Positions 39,456 through 46,299 of a stretch of DNA of 46,299 nucleotides are shown here, in pieces (positions within the stretch are counted from its first letter, which is position 1; every line of letters begins with the position of its first letter). This DNA comes from Mycobacterium sp. URHD0025. Its GTDB lineage: Bacteria > Actinomycetota > Actinomycetes > Mycobacteriales > Mycobacteriaceae. The DNA is taken from the NCBI RefSeq assembly GCF_000426065.1, contig NZ_AUEQ01000022.1:1-46299 (forward strand), in the 5' to 3' direction. Made by a program: the position numbers and the translations under genes. Below the pieces are notes generated by a model. The model did no database searches and was not told the origin of the DNA. It saw only the letters and a list, made by a program, of their open reading frames with translations.

Positions 39456-40445
39456 CTAGCTCAACGCGGGGATGACCTTCTGCTCGAACAGTTCGATACC
39501 GGACCGGTCGTAGGCGGCTTCCGGGAAATACAGGATCGCGTACTCGCACCCGAGATCACGCATCCGCTGCAGCTTCTCGATGACCTGTTCGGGTGTACCG
39601 CTTGCCGATTCGGGTGCGGTGACATTCGCGAGCATCGCATCGACGGAGGCCTCGCCGGCGACAGGGGCCTGTCGGGCCCGCAACCGCGCGACGCGATCGG
39701 CGACATCGGCTTCGGAGTCGCCGATGACGGCGTTGAAGTTGGCCGATCGCACGATGGCGCCGTAGTCGGTCCCGACATCCCGGCAATGCCCGGCCAGCAC
39801 CTGCGACTTGTGGGCGAAGCCCTGCGGCTCGGAGGTGAAGTTGGTGTACTGCGCGTACTTGGCCGCGATGCGCAGCGTCACTTTCTCCCCACCGCCGGCG
39901 ATCCACAGGGGGATCCCGTTGTTCTGCAACGGCTTCGGCGCGACGATCGCACCGTCGACCTGGTAGTGCCTGCCGTCGAAGCTGACTCGGCCGTCACGCC
40001 AGGCGTCCCGCATGATCTGAACACCCTCGTCGAGCCGGCCGAGACGCACACCGGCGGACGGAAAGCCGTACCCGTAGGCGCGCCACTCATGTTCGTACCA
40101 GCCGCCGCCGATGCCCATCTGCACGCGGCCGCCGGAGATGACGTCGGTGGTGGCGGCGACCTTGGCAAGGTAAACCGGATTGCGGTAGCTCATCGCGGTG
40201 CACATCTGACCCAGCTTGATCCGCGATGTCGTCGCGGCGTAGGCCGCCATCAGGGTCCAGGCCTCGTGCGTCGCCTCGTCGGTCGGAATCGGAACGGTGT
40301 GGAAGTGGTCGTACACCCACAGCGAGTCCCATTCACCTGCGTCTGCGTGAGCAGCCAGGTCACGCATCACCGACCAGTGCTTTTCGGTGGGAATGTCGAC
40401 GAGGTCAAGACGCCAGCCCTGCGGGATGAAGAGTCCAAAGCGCAT
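39456..40445 (-). CDS. LLM-class F420-dependent oxidoreductase
   Basis: A 329-residue luciferase-like (beta/alpha)8 barrel oxidoreductase of the TIGR03560-like F420 group. Evidence: MRFGLFIPQGW at the start, WDSLWVYDHFH near residue 39, TSRIKLGQMCTAMSYRNPVYLAKVAATTDVISGGRVQMGIGGGWYEHEWRAYG around 72-125, and IPLWIAGGGEKVTLRIAAKYA near 178. It would use reduced or oxidised F420, abundant in mycobacteria; the substrate is unknown. It is divergent from a split-barrel FDOR-type protein, with 56 bases between. Confidence 0.93.
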   Translation of the reverse strand: MRFGLFIPQGWRLDLVDIPTEKHWSVMRDLAAHADAGEWDSLWVYDHFHTVPIPTDEATHEAWTLMAAYAATTSRIKLGQMCTAMSYRNPVYLAKVAATTDVISGGRVQMGIGGGWYEHEWRAYGYGFPSAGVRLGRLDEGVQIMRDAWRDGRVSFDGRHYQVDGAIVAPKPLQNNGIPLWIAGGGEKVTLRIAAKYAQYTNFTSEPQGFAHKSQVLAGHCRDVGTDYGAIVRSANFNAVIGDSEADVADRVARLRARQAPVAGEASVDAMLANVTAPESASGTPEQVIEKLQRMRDLGCEYAILYFPEAAYDRSGIELFEQKVIPALS

Positions 40446-40501
40446 GGACCCCGACTTTACGACGCCAACTCTTGTCGCGGTACGGCGCTAGCCTGAATTC
40501 C

Positions 40502-40927
40502 ATGGCCCTTTCCAAAGAAGAACGCGAACAGTTCCTGGCTGAACCCCACATCGCCGCCCTCTCGGTGTACGCAGGCGACAAACGTGGTCCGCTGACCGTC
40601 CCGATCTGGTACCAGTACACCCCCGGCGGCGAGCCGTGGGTGTTGACCGGGGTGGGATCACGCAAGCACCGGCTGATCGAGGCGGCCGGGCACGCGACAT
40701 TGATGGTGGAGCGTCTCGAGCCGACGGTGCGCTACGTGGCCGTCGACGGTGCCGTCAGTCGCATCGAACCGGGCACCGATGAGCAACTCGTCGAGATGAC
40801 CAAGCGCTACCTGGCGCCCGAGAAGGTGGAGCCATATCTGGAGTTCGCCCGCCGGGAACACGGCGAGAGCGTCGCTGTCTTCTTGAAGCCCGAGCACTGG
40901 CTGTCCTCCGATCTGGGGTCGCTCTGA
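40502..40927 (+). CDS. pyridoxamine 5'-phosphate oxidase-like (split-barrel FDOR) protein
   Basis: A 141-residue split beta-barrel protein of the flavin/deazaflavin oxidoreductase superfamily: FLAEPHIAALSVYAGDKRGPLTVPIWYQYTPGGEPWVLTGVGSRKHRLIEAAGHATLMVE, the usual cofactor-binding half. It probably binds F420 or FMN; substrate unknown. ATG 40502 is preferred over an upstream in-frame start that would add 10 residues. It is 4 bases before the methyltransferase gene, so the two form an operon. Confidence 0.88.
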   Translation: MALSKEEREQFLAEPHIAALSVYAGDKRGPLTVPIWYQYTPGGEPWVLTGVGSRKHRLIEAAGHATLMVERLEPTVRYVAVDGAVSRIEPGTDEQLVEMTKRYLAPEKVEPYLEFARREHGESVAVFLKPEHWLSSDLGSL

Positions 40928-40931
40928 CACT

Positions 40932-41519
40932 GTGAGCTCGCGTCAACGGCTGTTCCGGTGGCTCTACCGCCTGGGATTCACGCCCTGGGACGGTCATCCG
41001 TTGGCGCACAGCCTGACCGAGCTTGTCGAAAACACGTCGTTGCCCCCGGGAACCGCGCTCGATCTGGGCTGCGGTACCGGGGACAACGCGATCTACCTTG
41101 CCAGGCACGGGTGGCAGGTCACGGGTGTGGATTACGTGGCCAAACCGCTGAAGAAGGCCCGCGCCAAGGCCGGCCCGCTGCCGGTGCAGTTTGCCAAAGC
41201 CGATGTGACGCAACTGAGTTCGTCAGGTATCCGGCCCGGCTTCCAGCTGATCATCGACAGTGGGTGTCTGCACGGCATGAGCGCCGCCGACCGCGACGCC
41301 TACGTCGCGGAGGTCAGCGCGGTAGCTGCCCCCGGTGCGCAACTACTCATCGTGGCGTTCATCCCTGGCGCATCGATGGGCGTGCCGGGCATCGGATTCG
41401 ATGAAGTACAACGGCGTTTCAGCCACGGCTGGACACTGCTCTCAAGCGGAGACGAGCCGGCACTGGACCTGAACAACACCCACCGGGCGCGGCATTATCT
41501 GTTCGCGAGGAGCGACTGA
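40932..41519 (+). CDS. class I SAM-dependent methyltransferase
   Basis: A 195-residue Rossmann-fold methyltransferase. The SAM-binding motif is ALDLGCGTGDNAIYLARHGWQVTGVDYV (about residues 42-69), then AKADVTQLS and LIIDSGCLHGM. It resembles the small TehB/thiopurine-type group; substrate unknown. It starts at GTG 40932 and ends 3 bases from the opposing S9 peptidase stop. Confidence 0.9.
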   Translation: MSSRQRLFRWLYRLGFTPWDGHPLAHSLTELVENTSLPPGTALDLGCGTGDNAIYLARHGWQVTGVDYVAKPLKKARAKAGPLPVQFAKADVTQLSSSGIRPGFQLIIDSGCLHGMSAADRDAYVAEVSAVAAPGAQLLIVAFIPGASMGVPGIGFDEVQRRFSHGWTLLSSGDEPALDLNNTHRARHYLFARSD

Positions 41520-41522
41520 CCC

Positions 41523-43358
41523 TCACTCAGCACGACCTCCGAGATGCTTGGCGAGGAACTGATCGGCCCGATGATAGAAGTCGAGGCGATTCTCGGGTTT
41601 GACGAAGCCGTGGCCCTCGTTCTCGTACATCACGTACTCGTGATCGAGGCCGCGCTCTTTCATGGCCGCCACGATCTGCTCGGACTCCGCCCGCTTGACC
41701 CGCGGATCGTTCTCGCCCTGCCCGATCAGAATCGGAATGCGAATGGCATCCACGCGCGACAGCGGCGACCGAGACCACAGGAAGTCCGGATCGTCGCCAA
41801 CGCGCTTGTGCCACAGCATGATCAATGGCTTCCAGTACTCCGGGAACGACGCGATGAGAGTGTTCAGATTGGACGGGCCGACCAGCGAGACCGCGCACTT
41901 GAACACCTCGGGCGTGAAGGCCGCGCCCACCAGCGCCGCGTACCCACCATAGGACCCGCCGTAGATCGCCACCCGGTCCCGGTCGACGATCCCCTGCCCG
42001 ACAAGGTGGCCGACCGCATCCAGCAGGTCATCGTGCATCTTGGCGGCCCATTCACGGTTGCCGGCATTGAGGAATTCCTTGCCGTAGCCGCTGGAACCAC
42101 GGAAGTTCACCTGCACGCACAGGTAACCGCGGTTGGCGAGCCATTGCGCCTCGGGATCGAAGCCCCAGCCGACACGGGCCCATGGCCCGCCGTGCACGTT
42201 GAGAACGGTGGGCAGATTCTTGCGGTCGCCCCCAGCCGGGAACGATACGTAGCCGTGGATCGTCAGGCCGTCACGGGCGGTGTAGCTGAACGGTTCCATG
42301 GGCACCAGCGGATACTCGTTCAGCTCTGGCCGGTGATCGAACAGGAAGGTGGCAGTTTGCATTTCACGATCCCAGCGGTAGAACTTCACCGGTCCTGAGT
42401 CCTGGTCGAATGCGACGAGCCAGGTCGTGTCGTCCGCGTCGCGGTCGGTGATCATCAGCTCGCCAGGGTGCAGCCGCTCGAGTGCCTCGACGTCGCCACG
42501 AATCGAGTCGTCGAAGATCCGGTACTCCTGCCGGTCGCCATACACCGTCACGCCTTGGATTTCGCGGGTGTCGGGATGGACGATCACACTGTTGATGTCG
42601 TAGGTGGGGTCCTCCGCGATCACCTCGGTCGCGCCGGTTTCGATATCCATCTGGACCAGCCGGGTAGTGTTCGAACCGACAGAGGACTGCAGGTACATCG
42701 CCATGCCGTCCTTCGTAAAGCCAACCGGCCCGGTGCTTTCCGCGTCGTCCGGTCCAACCTCCAGCAACGGCCGCCACGGGGCCGTGTCGTCGTCACGCAC
42801 CAGAATGACGAGGCCGCCATCGGGAGTCGGCGCGGCCGCGCCGCGCACCTTCAGGTCATCGTCGACCACCCAGCCGAGGTAACCGGGATTCTCCACGATC
42901 TTGCGCAGCGCACCGGTGCGCAGGTCAAGGTGGTATACATCGTGCAGCTGCGGATTGTCCTTGTTGATGCCCACCAGCACCTCGTTCGGAAATCGCTTGC
43001 GGTGCGCGATGACCCGGCACTGCACGCCATCCATCGGGGTCAGATCGCGTTCCGCCCCGGTCTCCATGTCGACGTCGTACAGCCGGAAGTTCTCGCTTCC
43101 ATCCCTGTCCCGGACGTAGATGATGTGGCGATTGTCGTGGGCCCAGAAGTAATTCTGGATCCCGCGGTCGGTGTCGTGGGTGACCGGGTTATCCGTGCCC
43201 GGTCCGGCGTCACCGACAAACACGTTCAACACGCCTTCGAGTGGGGCGATGTAGGACAACCGCATGCCGTCCGGTGATATCTGCGCCGCGGCGCGTTCGG
43301 GCTGGCCCAGCAGGACCTCGAGCGGGATGAGTTTGACGTCCCCCATGTCATCGGACAT
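41523..43358 (-). CDS. S9 family peptidase (prolyl oligopeptidase-like)
   Basis: A 611-residue serine peptidase with an N-terminal beta-propeller region (about residues 1-350, repeats such as NYFWAHDNRHIIYVRDRDGSENFRLYDVD) and a C-terminal alpha/beta-hydrolase domain. The predicted triad is Ser about 469 in GGSYGG, Asp about 551 in GENDPRV and His about 583 in NEGHGFV. There is no signal peptide, so it acts in the cytoplasm, probably on short peptides. Start at 43358; the TetR gene lies 55 bases upstream on the same strand. Confidence 0.94.
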   Translation of the reverse strand: MSDDMGDVKLIPLEVLLGQPERAAAQISPDGMRLSYIAPLEGVLNVFVGDAGPGTDNPVTHDTDRGIQNYFWAHDNRHIIYVRDRDGSENFRLYDVDMETGAERDLTPMDGVQCRVIAHRKRFPNEVLVGINKDNPQLHDVYHLDLRTGALRKIVENPGYLGWVVDDDLKVRGAAAPTPDGGLVILVRDDDTAPWRPLLEVGPDDAESTGPVGFTKDGMAMYLQSSVGSNTTRLVQMDIETGATEVIAEDPTYDINSVIVHPDTREIQGVTVYGDRQEYRIFDDSIRGDVEALERLHPGELMITDRDADDTTWLVAFDQDSGPVKFYRWDREMQTATFLFDHRPELNEYPLVPMEPFSYTARDGLTIHGYVSFPAGGDRKNLPTVLNVHGGPWARVGWGFDPEAQWLANRGYLCVQVNFRGSSGYGKEFLNAGNREWAAKMHDDLLDAVGHLVGQGIVDRDRVAIYGGSYGGYAALVGAAFTPEVFKCAVSLVGPSNLNTLIASFPEYWKPLIMLWHKRVGDDPDFLWSRSPLSRVDAIRIPILIGQGENDPRVKRAESEQIVAAMKERGLDHEYVMYENEGHGFVKPENRLDFYHRADQFLAKHLGGRAE

Positions 43359-43413
43359 TCCGGCCCCCGTCGTCGGCGATGCGATCCATCATGCCCACTC
43401 GAAGGTGCCGTGG

Positions 43414-43959
43414 CTACAGGCCCAGCGCGGCCATCGCGCCGTCGACCGTCGCCTTACGCAGTTGCTCGTAGGGAACGTCGGGAAACTGCAGACAACAATC
43501 CTGCAGACCGCCGAACGCGATGACGGCGCGAGTGGACTGCTCGAGCGTCGGCCGCCGGCCGAACACCAGCACGCCCAGCCTGGCCCGCCAGGCCAGCAGC
43601 TGGTCGATCAGCCCCAGATCGGCCAGCGTGGTCAGCTCGGAAACCAGCAGGACCAGGTCAGCCAGGTGCCGATAGTGGAAGTCGAAGTAACCCTCCAGGA
43701 GTTCCCGCGGTGTGGCGCGCGCGGCGCCGCGCTTGCGTTCCTGCTCGGCGATGAATGCCTCACCCTCGTCGACGAGGGGTTGCACAATGCTGCGGACGAG
43801 GTCCTCGCGTGACCGGAAGTGGTAGTACAAAGCGGGTTTGGTGATTCCGAGACGGTCGGCGATGTCCTGCAGACTGGTGCGGACAACACCCTTCTCCGCG
43901 AACAGTTCGCGCGCCACATCCTGGATGCGCTGCCGGGTATCCACTTCAGGCTTGGCCAC
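43414..43959 (-). CDS. TetR/AcrR family transcriptional regulator
   Basis: A 181-residue TetR regulator: helix-turn-helix at residues about 9-55 (TRQRIQDVARELFAEKGVVRTSLQDIADRLGITKPALYYHFRSREDLV). It is divergent from the FAD monooxygenase gene, and the 76 bases between them carry two near-identical palindromes that look like its operators, so it very probably represses itself and the monooxygenase. The S9 peptidase gene follows it. Confidence 0.94.
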   Translation of the reverse strand: MAKPEVDTRQRIQDVARELFAEKGVVRTSLQDIADRLGITKPALYYHFRSREDLVRSIVQPLVDEGEAFIAEQERKRGAARATPRELLEGYFDFHYRHLADLVLLVSELTTLADLGLIDQLLAWRARLGVLVFGRRPTLEQSTRAVIAFGGLQDCCLQFPDVPYEQLRKATVDGAMAALGL

Positions 43960-43972
43960 GTAGCCACCCTAA

Positions 43973-43992
43973 CTTACTTAACGATAGGTAAG
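43973..43992. promoter_or_regulatory. TetR operator O1
   Basis: A 20-base palindrome-like site with outer arms CTTAC and GTAAG. It matches the second site (44008-44027, opposite strand) at 18 of 20 positions; shared pattern CTTACTTAACGNTNGGTAAG. It lies 14 bases before the TetR start. Confidence 0.8.
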
Positions 43993-44007
43993 CTCATGAC
44001 AGGATCA

Positions 44008-44027
44008 CTTACCGACCGTTAAGTAAG
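44008..44027. promoter_or_regulatory. TetR operator O2
   Basis: Inverted second copy of the 20-base site, 35 bases centre to centre from O1. It ends 8 bases before the GTG of the monooxygenase gene and runs into its AAGGGGG ribosome-binding site, so a bound repressor would cover both promoter exit and translation start. Confidence 0.8.
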
Positions 44028-44035
44028 GGGGCATC

Positions 44036-45244
44036 GTGAAGGTTCTCATCTCCGGCGCCAGCATCGCCGGGCCCGTACTCGCCTACTGGCTGTCACGACA
44101 CGGAATCGACGTCACCGTGGTGGAACGCTCACCGGCACTGCGCAAGACAGGCGGCCACGCCGTCGACCTGTTCCGGCCCGCCATGGAGATCTCCGAGCGC
44201 ATGGGGGTCCTGCCCGAGATCGAGGCACACGCCACCGGCACCACCGAGATGGTCATCCACCGGCCCGGCACGTCACGCCCCGCCCGGCTGGACTACCTCA
44301 AGATTATCGGGGCCATGTCCGACCGGCACGTGGAGATCATGCGTGACGACCTCAGTGAGATCTACTTCCGGACCGGTCGAGACGACGTCGAATATCTCTT
44401 CGGGGACACCATCACCTCGATCTCACCCGACGGCGACGTCACGTTCGAACACAATCCACCCCGACGTTTCGACGTGGTCGTCGGCGCCGACGGGCTGCAC
44501 TCCGGGGTGCGTCGTATAACGTTCGGCGACAACGTTTCCGAGAGCTTCCTCGGTGGATACCTCTCGGTGGTGTCGGTGCCGAAGAGCCTGGCCCGTGACG
44601 GCGAGATGACCGGCTACTTCAAACCCGGCCACATGGCAGGCATCTACACCGCCGATCATCTCGACGATGCCCGCGCGGTGTACATCTTCCGGCCGAGCCA
44701 ACCGCTGGATTACGACTACCGCGATGCGGAGCGCCAGAAGTCGCAGTTGCGCGCCGCGTTCGAGCACATGAGCCCCGAAGTGGACCGCTGGCTGGACGAG
44801 GTGGAGCGCACACCGACGTTCTACTTCGACGCCATCACGCAGCTGCAGATGTCCACGTGGTCGCGGGGCCGCGTGACTCTCGTCGGCGACGCAGGCTACT
44901 GCCCCGGGCCCGCAGTCGGCGGCAGCACCAGCCTCGCGGTGTACGGCGCCTACGTCTTGGCCGCCGAGATGGTGCGGGCGGGTGACGATTACGCCGCGGC
45001 GTTCGCCGCGTATGAACGCACCATGCAGGCGCCGGTCCAAGGCAGCCGGAAGCTGGCCCGCGTGAACGCGAAAACGGTGGTGCCCACGAGTGGTTGGGGC
45101 ATCCGCGCACTGGTGGGTGCCGGTCAGGTGATCTCGCTGCTGCCGCTTGGCGTGGTCCAGTCACTGGCCCGTCTCAACACGAAGGGCGTGCGGCTCTACG
45201 ACACCATGCCGCTGCCCGACTGGCCCGCCTCGTTGCCGGGGTGA
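44036..45244 (+). CDS. FAD-dependent monooxygenase
   Basis: A 402-residue class A flavoprotein monooxygenase (PHBH fold). FAD-binding motifs: VLISGASIAGPVLAYWLSRHG at residues about 3-23, DVVVGADGLHSGVRR near 142 (the DG motif), and RVTLVGDAGYCPGPAVGGSTSLAVYGAYVLA (GD motif), about residues 278-308. Members hydroxylate aromatic compounds or inactivate drugs such as tetracyclines and rifamycins; the substrate here is not known. GTG 44036 is preceded by AAGGGGG. It is controlled, by inference, by the divergent TetR gene through O1 and O2. Confidence 0.93.
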   Translation: MKVLISGASIAGPVLAYWLSRHGIDVTVVERSPALRKTGGHAVDLFRPAMEISERMGVLPEIEAHATGTTEMVIHRPGTSRPARLDYLKIIGAMSDRHVEIMRDDLSEIYFRTGRDDVEYLFGDTITSISPDGDVTFEHNPPRRFDVVVGADGLHSGVRRITFGDNVSESFLGGYLSVVSVPKSLARDGEMTGYFKPGHMAGIYTADHLDDARAVYIFRPSQPLDYDYRDAERQKSQLRAAFEHMSPEVDRWLDEVERTPTFYFDAITQLQMSTWSRGRVTLVGDAGYCPGPAVGGSTSLAVYGAYVLAAEMVRAGDDYAAAFAAYERTMQAPVQGSRKLARVNAKTVVPTSGWGIRALVGAGQVISLLPLGVVQSLARLNTKGVRLYDTMPLPDWPASLPG

Positions 45245-45272
45245 GCACGCGGACGCGGCGTAGCGTGGCCGC

Positions 45273-45695
45273 ATGGGCGAACTTTCCGAGGATGTGATCG
45301 CGTTTCTGTCCAAAGGCACGCGCACCGCGGTGCTGGGTTGGGTCGCGGCTGACGGCCGGCCGTTGGCGGCACCCGTGTGGTTTGTGGTGGACGACGGCAC
45401 CCTCGTCTTCAACACCGGCAAGGAGACCGCCAAGGGCCGGGCTCTGGCCCGCGACCCGCGAGTGGTGATCTGTGTCGACGACCCCAACCCGCCGTATGCG
45501 TTTGTCCAAGTCCAGGGCATCGCCTCGATCAGCGAAGACCCCGACGAACTTCTCGACATCGCCACCCGCACCGGCGGCCGCTACATGGGCGCCGACCGCG
45601 CCGAGGAGTTCGGCCGGCGCAACGGCGTACCGGGAGAACTCGTGGTCCGCGTTCAGCCGACGAAAGTCCACGCCGCATTCGACATGGCGGATTGA
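45273..45695 (+). CDS. PPOX-class (split-barrel FDOR) F420-type protein
   Basis: A 140-residue split beta-barrel protein: GTRTAVLGWVAADGRPLAAPVWFVVDDGTLVFNTGKETAKGRALARDPRVVICVDD covers the cofactor-binding half. This pattern is typical of F420-binding members of the pyridoxamine oxidase-like superfamily. Substrate unknown. ATG 45273 lies 28 bases after the monooxygenase stop, so it is probably in that operon, and is followed after 9 bases by another protein of the same fold. Confidence 0.9.
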   Translation: MGELSEDVIAFLSKGTRTAVLGWVAADGRPLAAPVWFVVDDGTLVFNTGKETAKGRALARDPRVVICVDDPNPPYAFVQVQGIASISEDPDELLDIATRTGGRYMGADRAEEFGRRNGVPGELVVRVQPTKVHAAFDMAD

Positions 45696-45704
45696 GGTGG
45701 TCTG

Positions 45705-46163
45705 ATGGGAACCGGAGCGACCGATATATCCCAGTTCTCCGAGATGCTGTCCAGCGATCACGGACTCTGTGTGCTGAGCACGCTGCGCCGCGACGGCAGC
45801 ATCCAATCCTCGGTGGTCAACGCCGGTGTGATGGTGCATCCACGCACCGGCGAACCCGTCGTCGCCCTCGTGGCGATCGGCGGTGCGCGCAAGCTCGCGC
45901 ACCTGCGCGCCGATCCCCGGGCTACCGTCGTCGCCCGCGCGGGCTGGCAATGGGCGACTGTCGAGGGCACGGCCGCGATCATCGGGCCCGACGATCCGAG
46001 CCCTGACACGGACGCCGAGGCGCTGCGGCTGCTGTTGCGCGCCATCTTCCAAGCGGCAGGCGGCACGCACGACGACTGGGACACCTATGACCGCGTCATG
46101 CGCGAGGAACGTCGCGCCGCGGTACTCATCTCCCCTACCCGGGTGTACTCGAACCCCACCTGA
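45705..46163 (+). CDS. PPOX-class (split-barrel FDOR) F420-type protein
   Basis: A 152-residue protein of the same superfamily as the gene before it: LSSDHGLCVLSTLRRDGSIQSSVVNAGVMVHPRTGEPVVALVAIGGARKLAHLRADPRATVVARAGWQWATVEGTA. It is less similar to its neighbour than a recent tandem copy would be, so the pair could form a heterodimer or have separate roles. It is the last gene before the repeat motif and the IS element; its TGA is 41 bases from the IS end. Confidence 0.9.
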   Translation: MGTGATDISQFSEMLSSDHGLCVLSTLRRDGSIQSSVVNAGVMVHPRTGEPVVALVAIGGARKLAHLRADPRATVVARAGWQWATVEGTAAIIGPDDPSPDTDAEALRLLLRAIFQAAGGTHDDWDTYDRVMREERRAAVLISPTRVYSNPT

Positions 46164-46191
46164 CCCTCGCCCAGCAGACGCAAAACTGCCC
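46164..46191. repeat. short 3'-intergenic motif, copy 2
   Basis: Directly after the last gene's stop: CCCTCGCC, then CAGCAGACGCAAAACTGCCC. It matches the block at 342-368 read on the opposite strand, with one base change and one small indel. In both places the order is gene stop, motif, then IS end. Confidence 0.5.
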
Positions 46192-46204
46192 CTTTCCAGG
46201 TGAA

Positions 46205-46299
46205 TGAAGTGGTCCCCAGAAGTTGGACTCTGACGTTTGGAGCCTAAGCGGCAAGGGCCTGGGCCCGGTATTGGACCGGGCTCAGGCCCTTGAGCTTTG
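46205..46299 (-). mobile_element. IS3-family insertion sequence, 3' part (inverted copy)
   Basis: Reverse-complement copy of the element at 1-335, starting with TGAAGTGGTCCCC at 46205 and running off the right edge. The shared 95 bases look identical to the left copy. The three bases beside the element (GAA) differ from those beside the left copy (GTT), so the copies came from separate insertions or have since recombined. Confidence 0.88.
46244..46299 (-). CDS. IS3-family transposase (OrfB), last 17 residues
   Basis: Only the C-terminal end of the transposase is in the window, reading KLKGLSPVQYRAQALAA to the TAG at 46246-46244, the same as the end of the left copy. The rest of the gene lies beyond the right edge. 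Confidence 0.85.
   Translation of the reverse strand, partial: KLKGLSPVQYRAQALAA

Noticed and set aside
1..46299. Composite transposon of 46 kb bounded by two IS3 copies
   Set aside because: The DNA between the copies is mostly core mycobacterial chromosome in conserved order, the element ends are cut by the window edges, and assembly breaks at repeats explain the picture more simply.

Overview
The window is a 46.3-kb stretch of high-GC actinobacterial DNA that reads as the chromosome of a Mycobacterium/Mycolicibacterium species. I base this on recognising its gene content and order as a core block that in M. tuberculosis runs roughly from gltA2 (Rv0896) down to ercc3 (Rv0861c): gltA2, citA, a VOC protein, fprB, an AurF-like oxygenase, serC, sepH, DUF2537, a SpoU methyltransferase, a MarR regulator, DUF2530, DUF3027, an MFS protein, DUF2771, cspB, YccF, moaA, moaD, rpfA, moaE, mog, moaC, the helicase-associated protein and the XPB helicase. 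This recognition is from memory of the families; no search was run.

Both window ends lie inside copies of the same IS3-family element, in inverted orientation to each other (1-335 and 46205-46299). This is most simply a contig broken at a repeat. Both copies sit a few bases beyond the same short 3'-intergenic motif.

Layout. 373-5681: central carbon metabolism (gltA2, citA) with pdxH, an MFS transporter and a TetR regulator. 5678-10947: a maleylpyruvate-isomerase-like protein, a VOC protein, then an accessory-looking unit of an AAC(2')-I-like acetyltransferase, an ECF vitamin transporter (YkoE, YkoD and YkoC types) and a small P-loop kinase. 10944-23956: core genes from fprB to cspB, with a TIGR00027-type methyltransferase and a glutathionyl-hydroquinone-reductase-like enzyme. 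24119-29193: molybdenum cofactor genes in two blocks, with rpfA between them; rpfA has a CRP-type site and a clear ydaO-type (c-di-AMP) riboswitch in its leader. 29267-33304: a helicase-associated protein and the XPB helicase.

33317-34419 is the most unusual segment: a DUF559 (Vsr-like nuclease fold) gene bracketed by two identical 42-bp direct repeats, each holding an 11-bp perfect inverted repeat, set exactly between two convergent genes. From 34434 to the right end the genes look accessory: a cupin, short-chain dehydrogenases, an MFS exporter, LysR and TetR regulators, F420-type oxidoreductases, methyltransferases, an S9 peptidase and a FAD monooxygenase divergent from a TetR gene with twin palindromic operators between them.

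No rRNA, tRNA or CRISPR array was seen. The only gene-free stretch longer than 300 bases is the rpfA leader (25861-26301), described under its own features.
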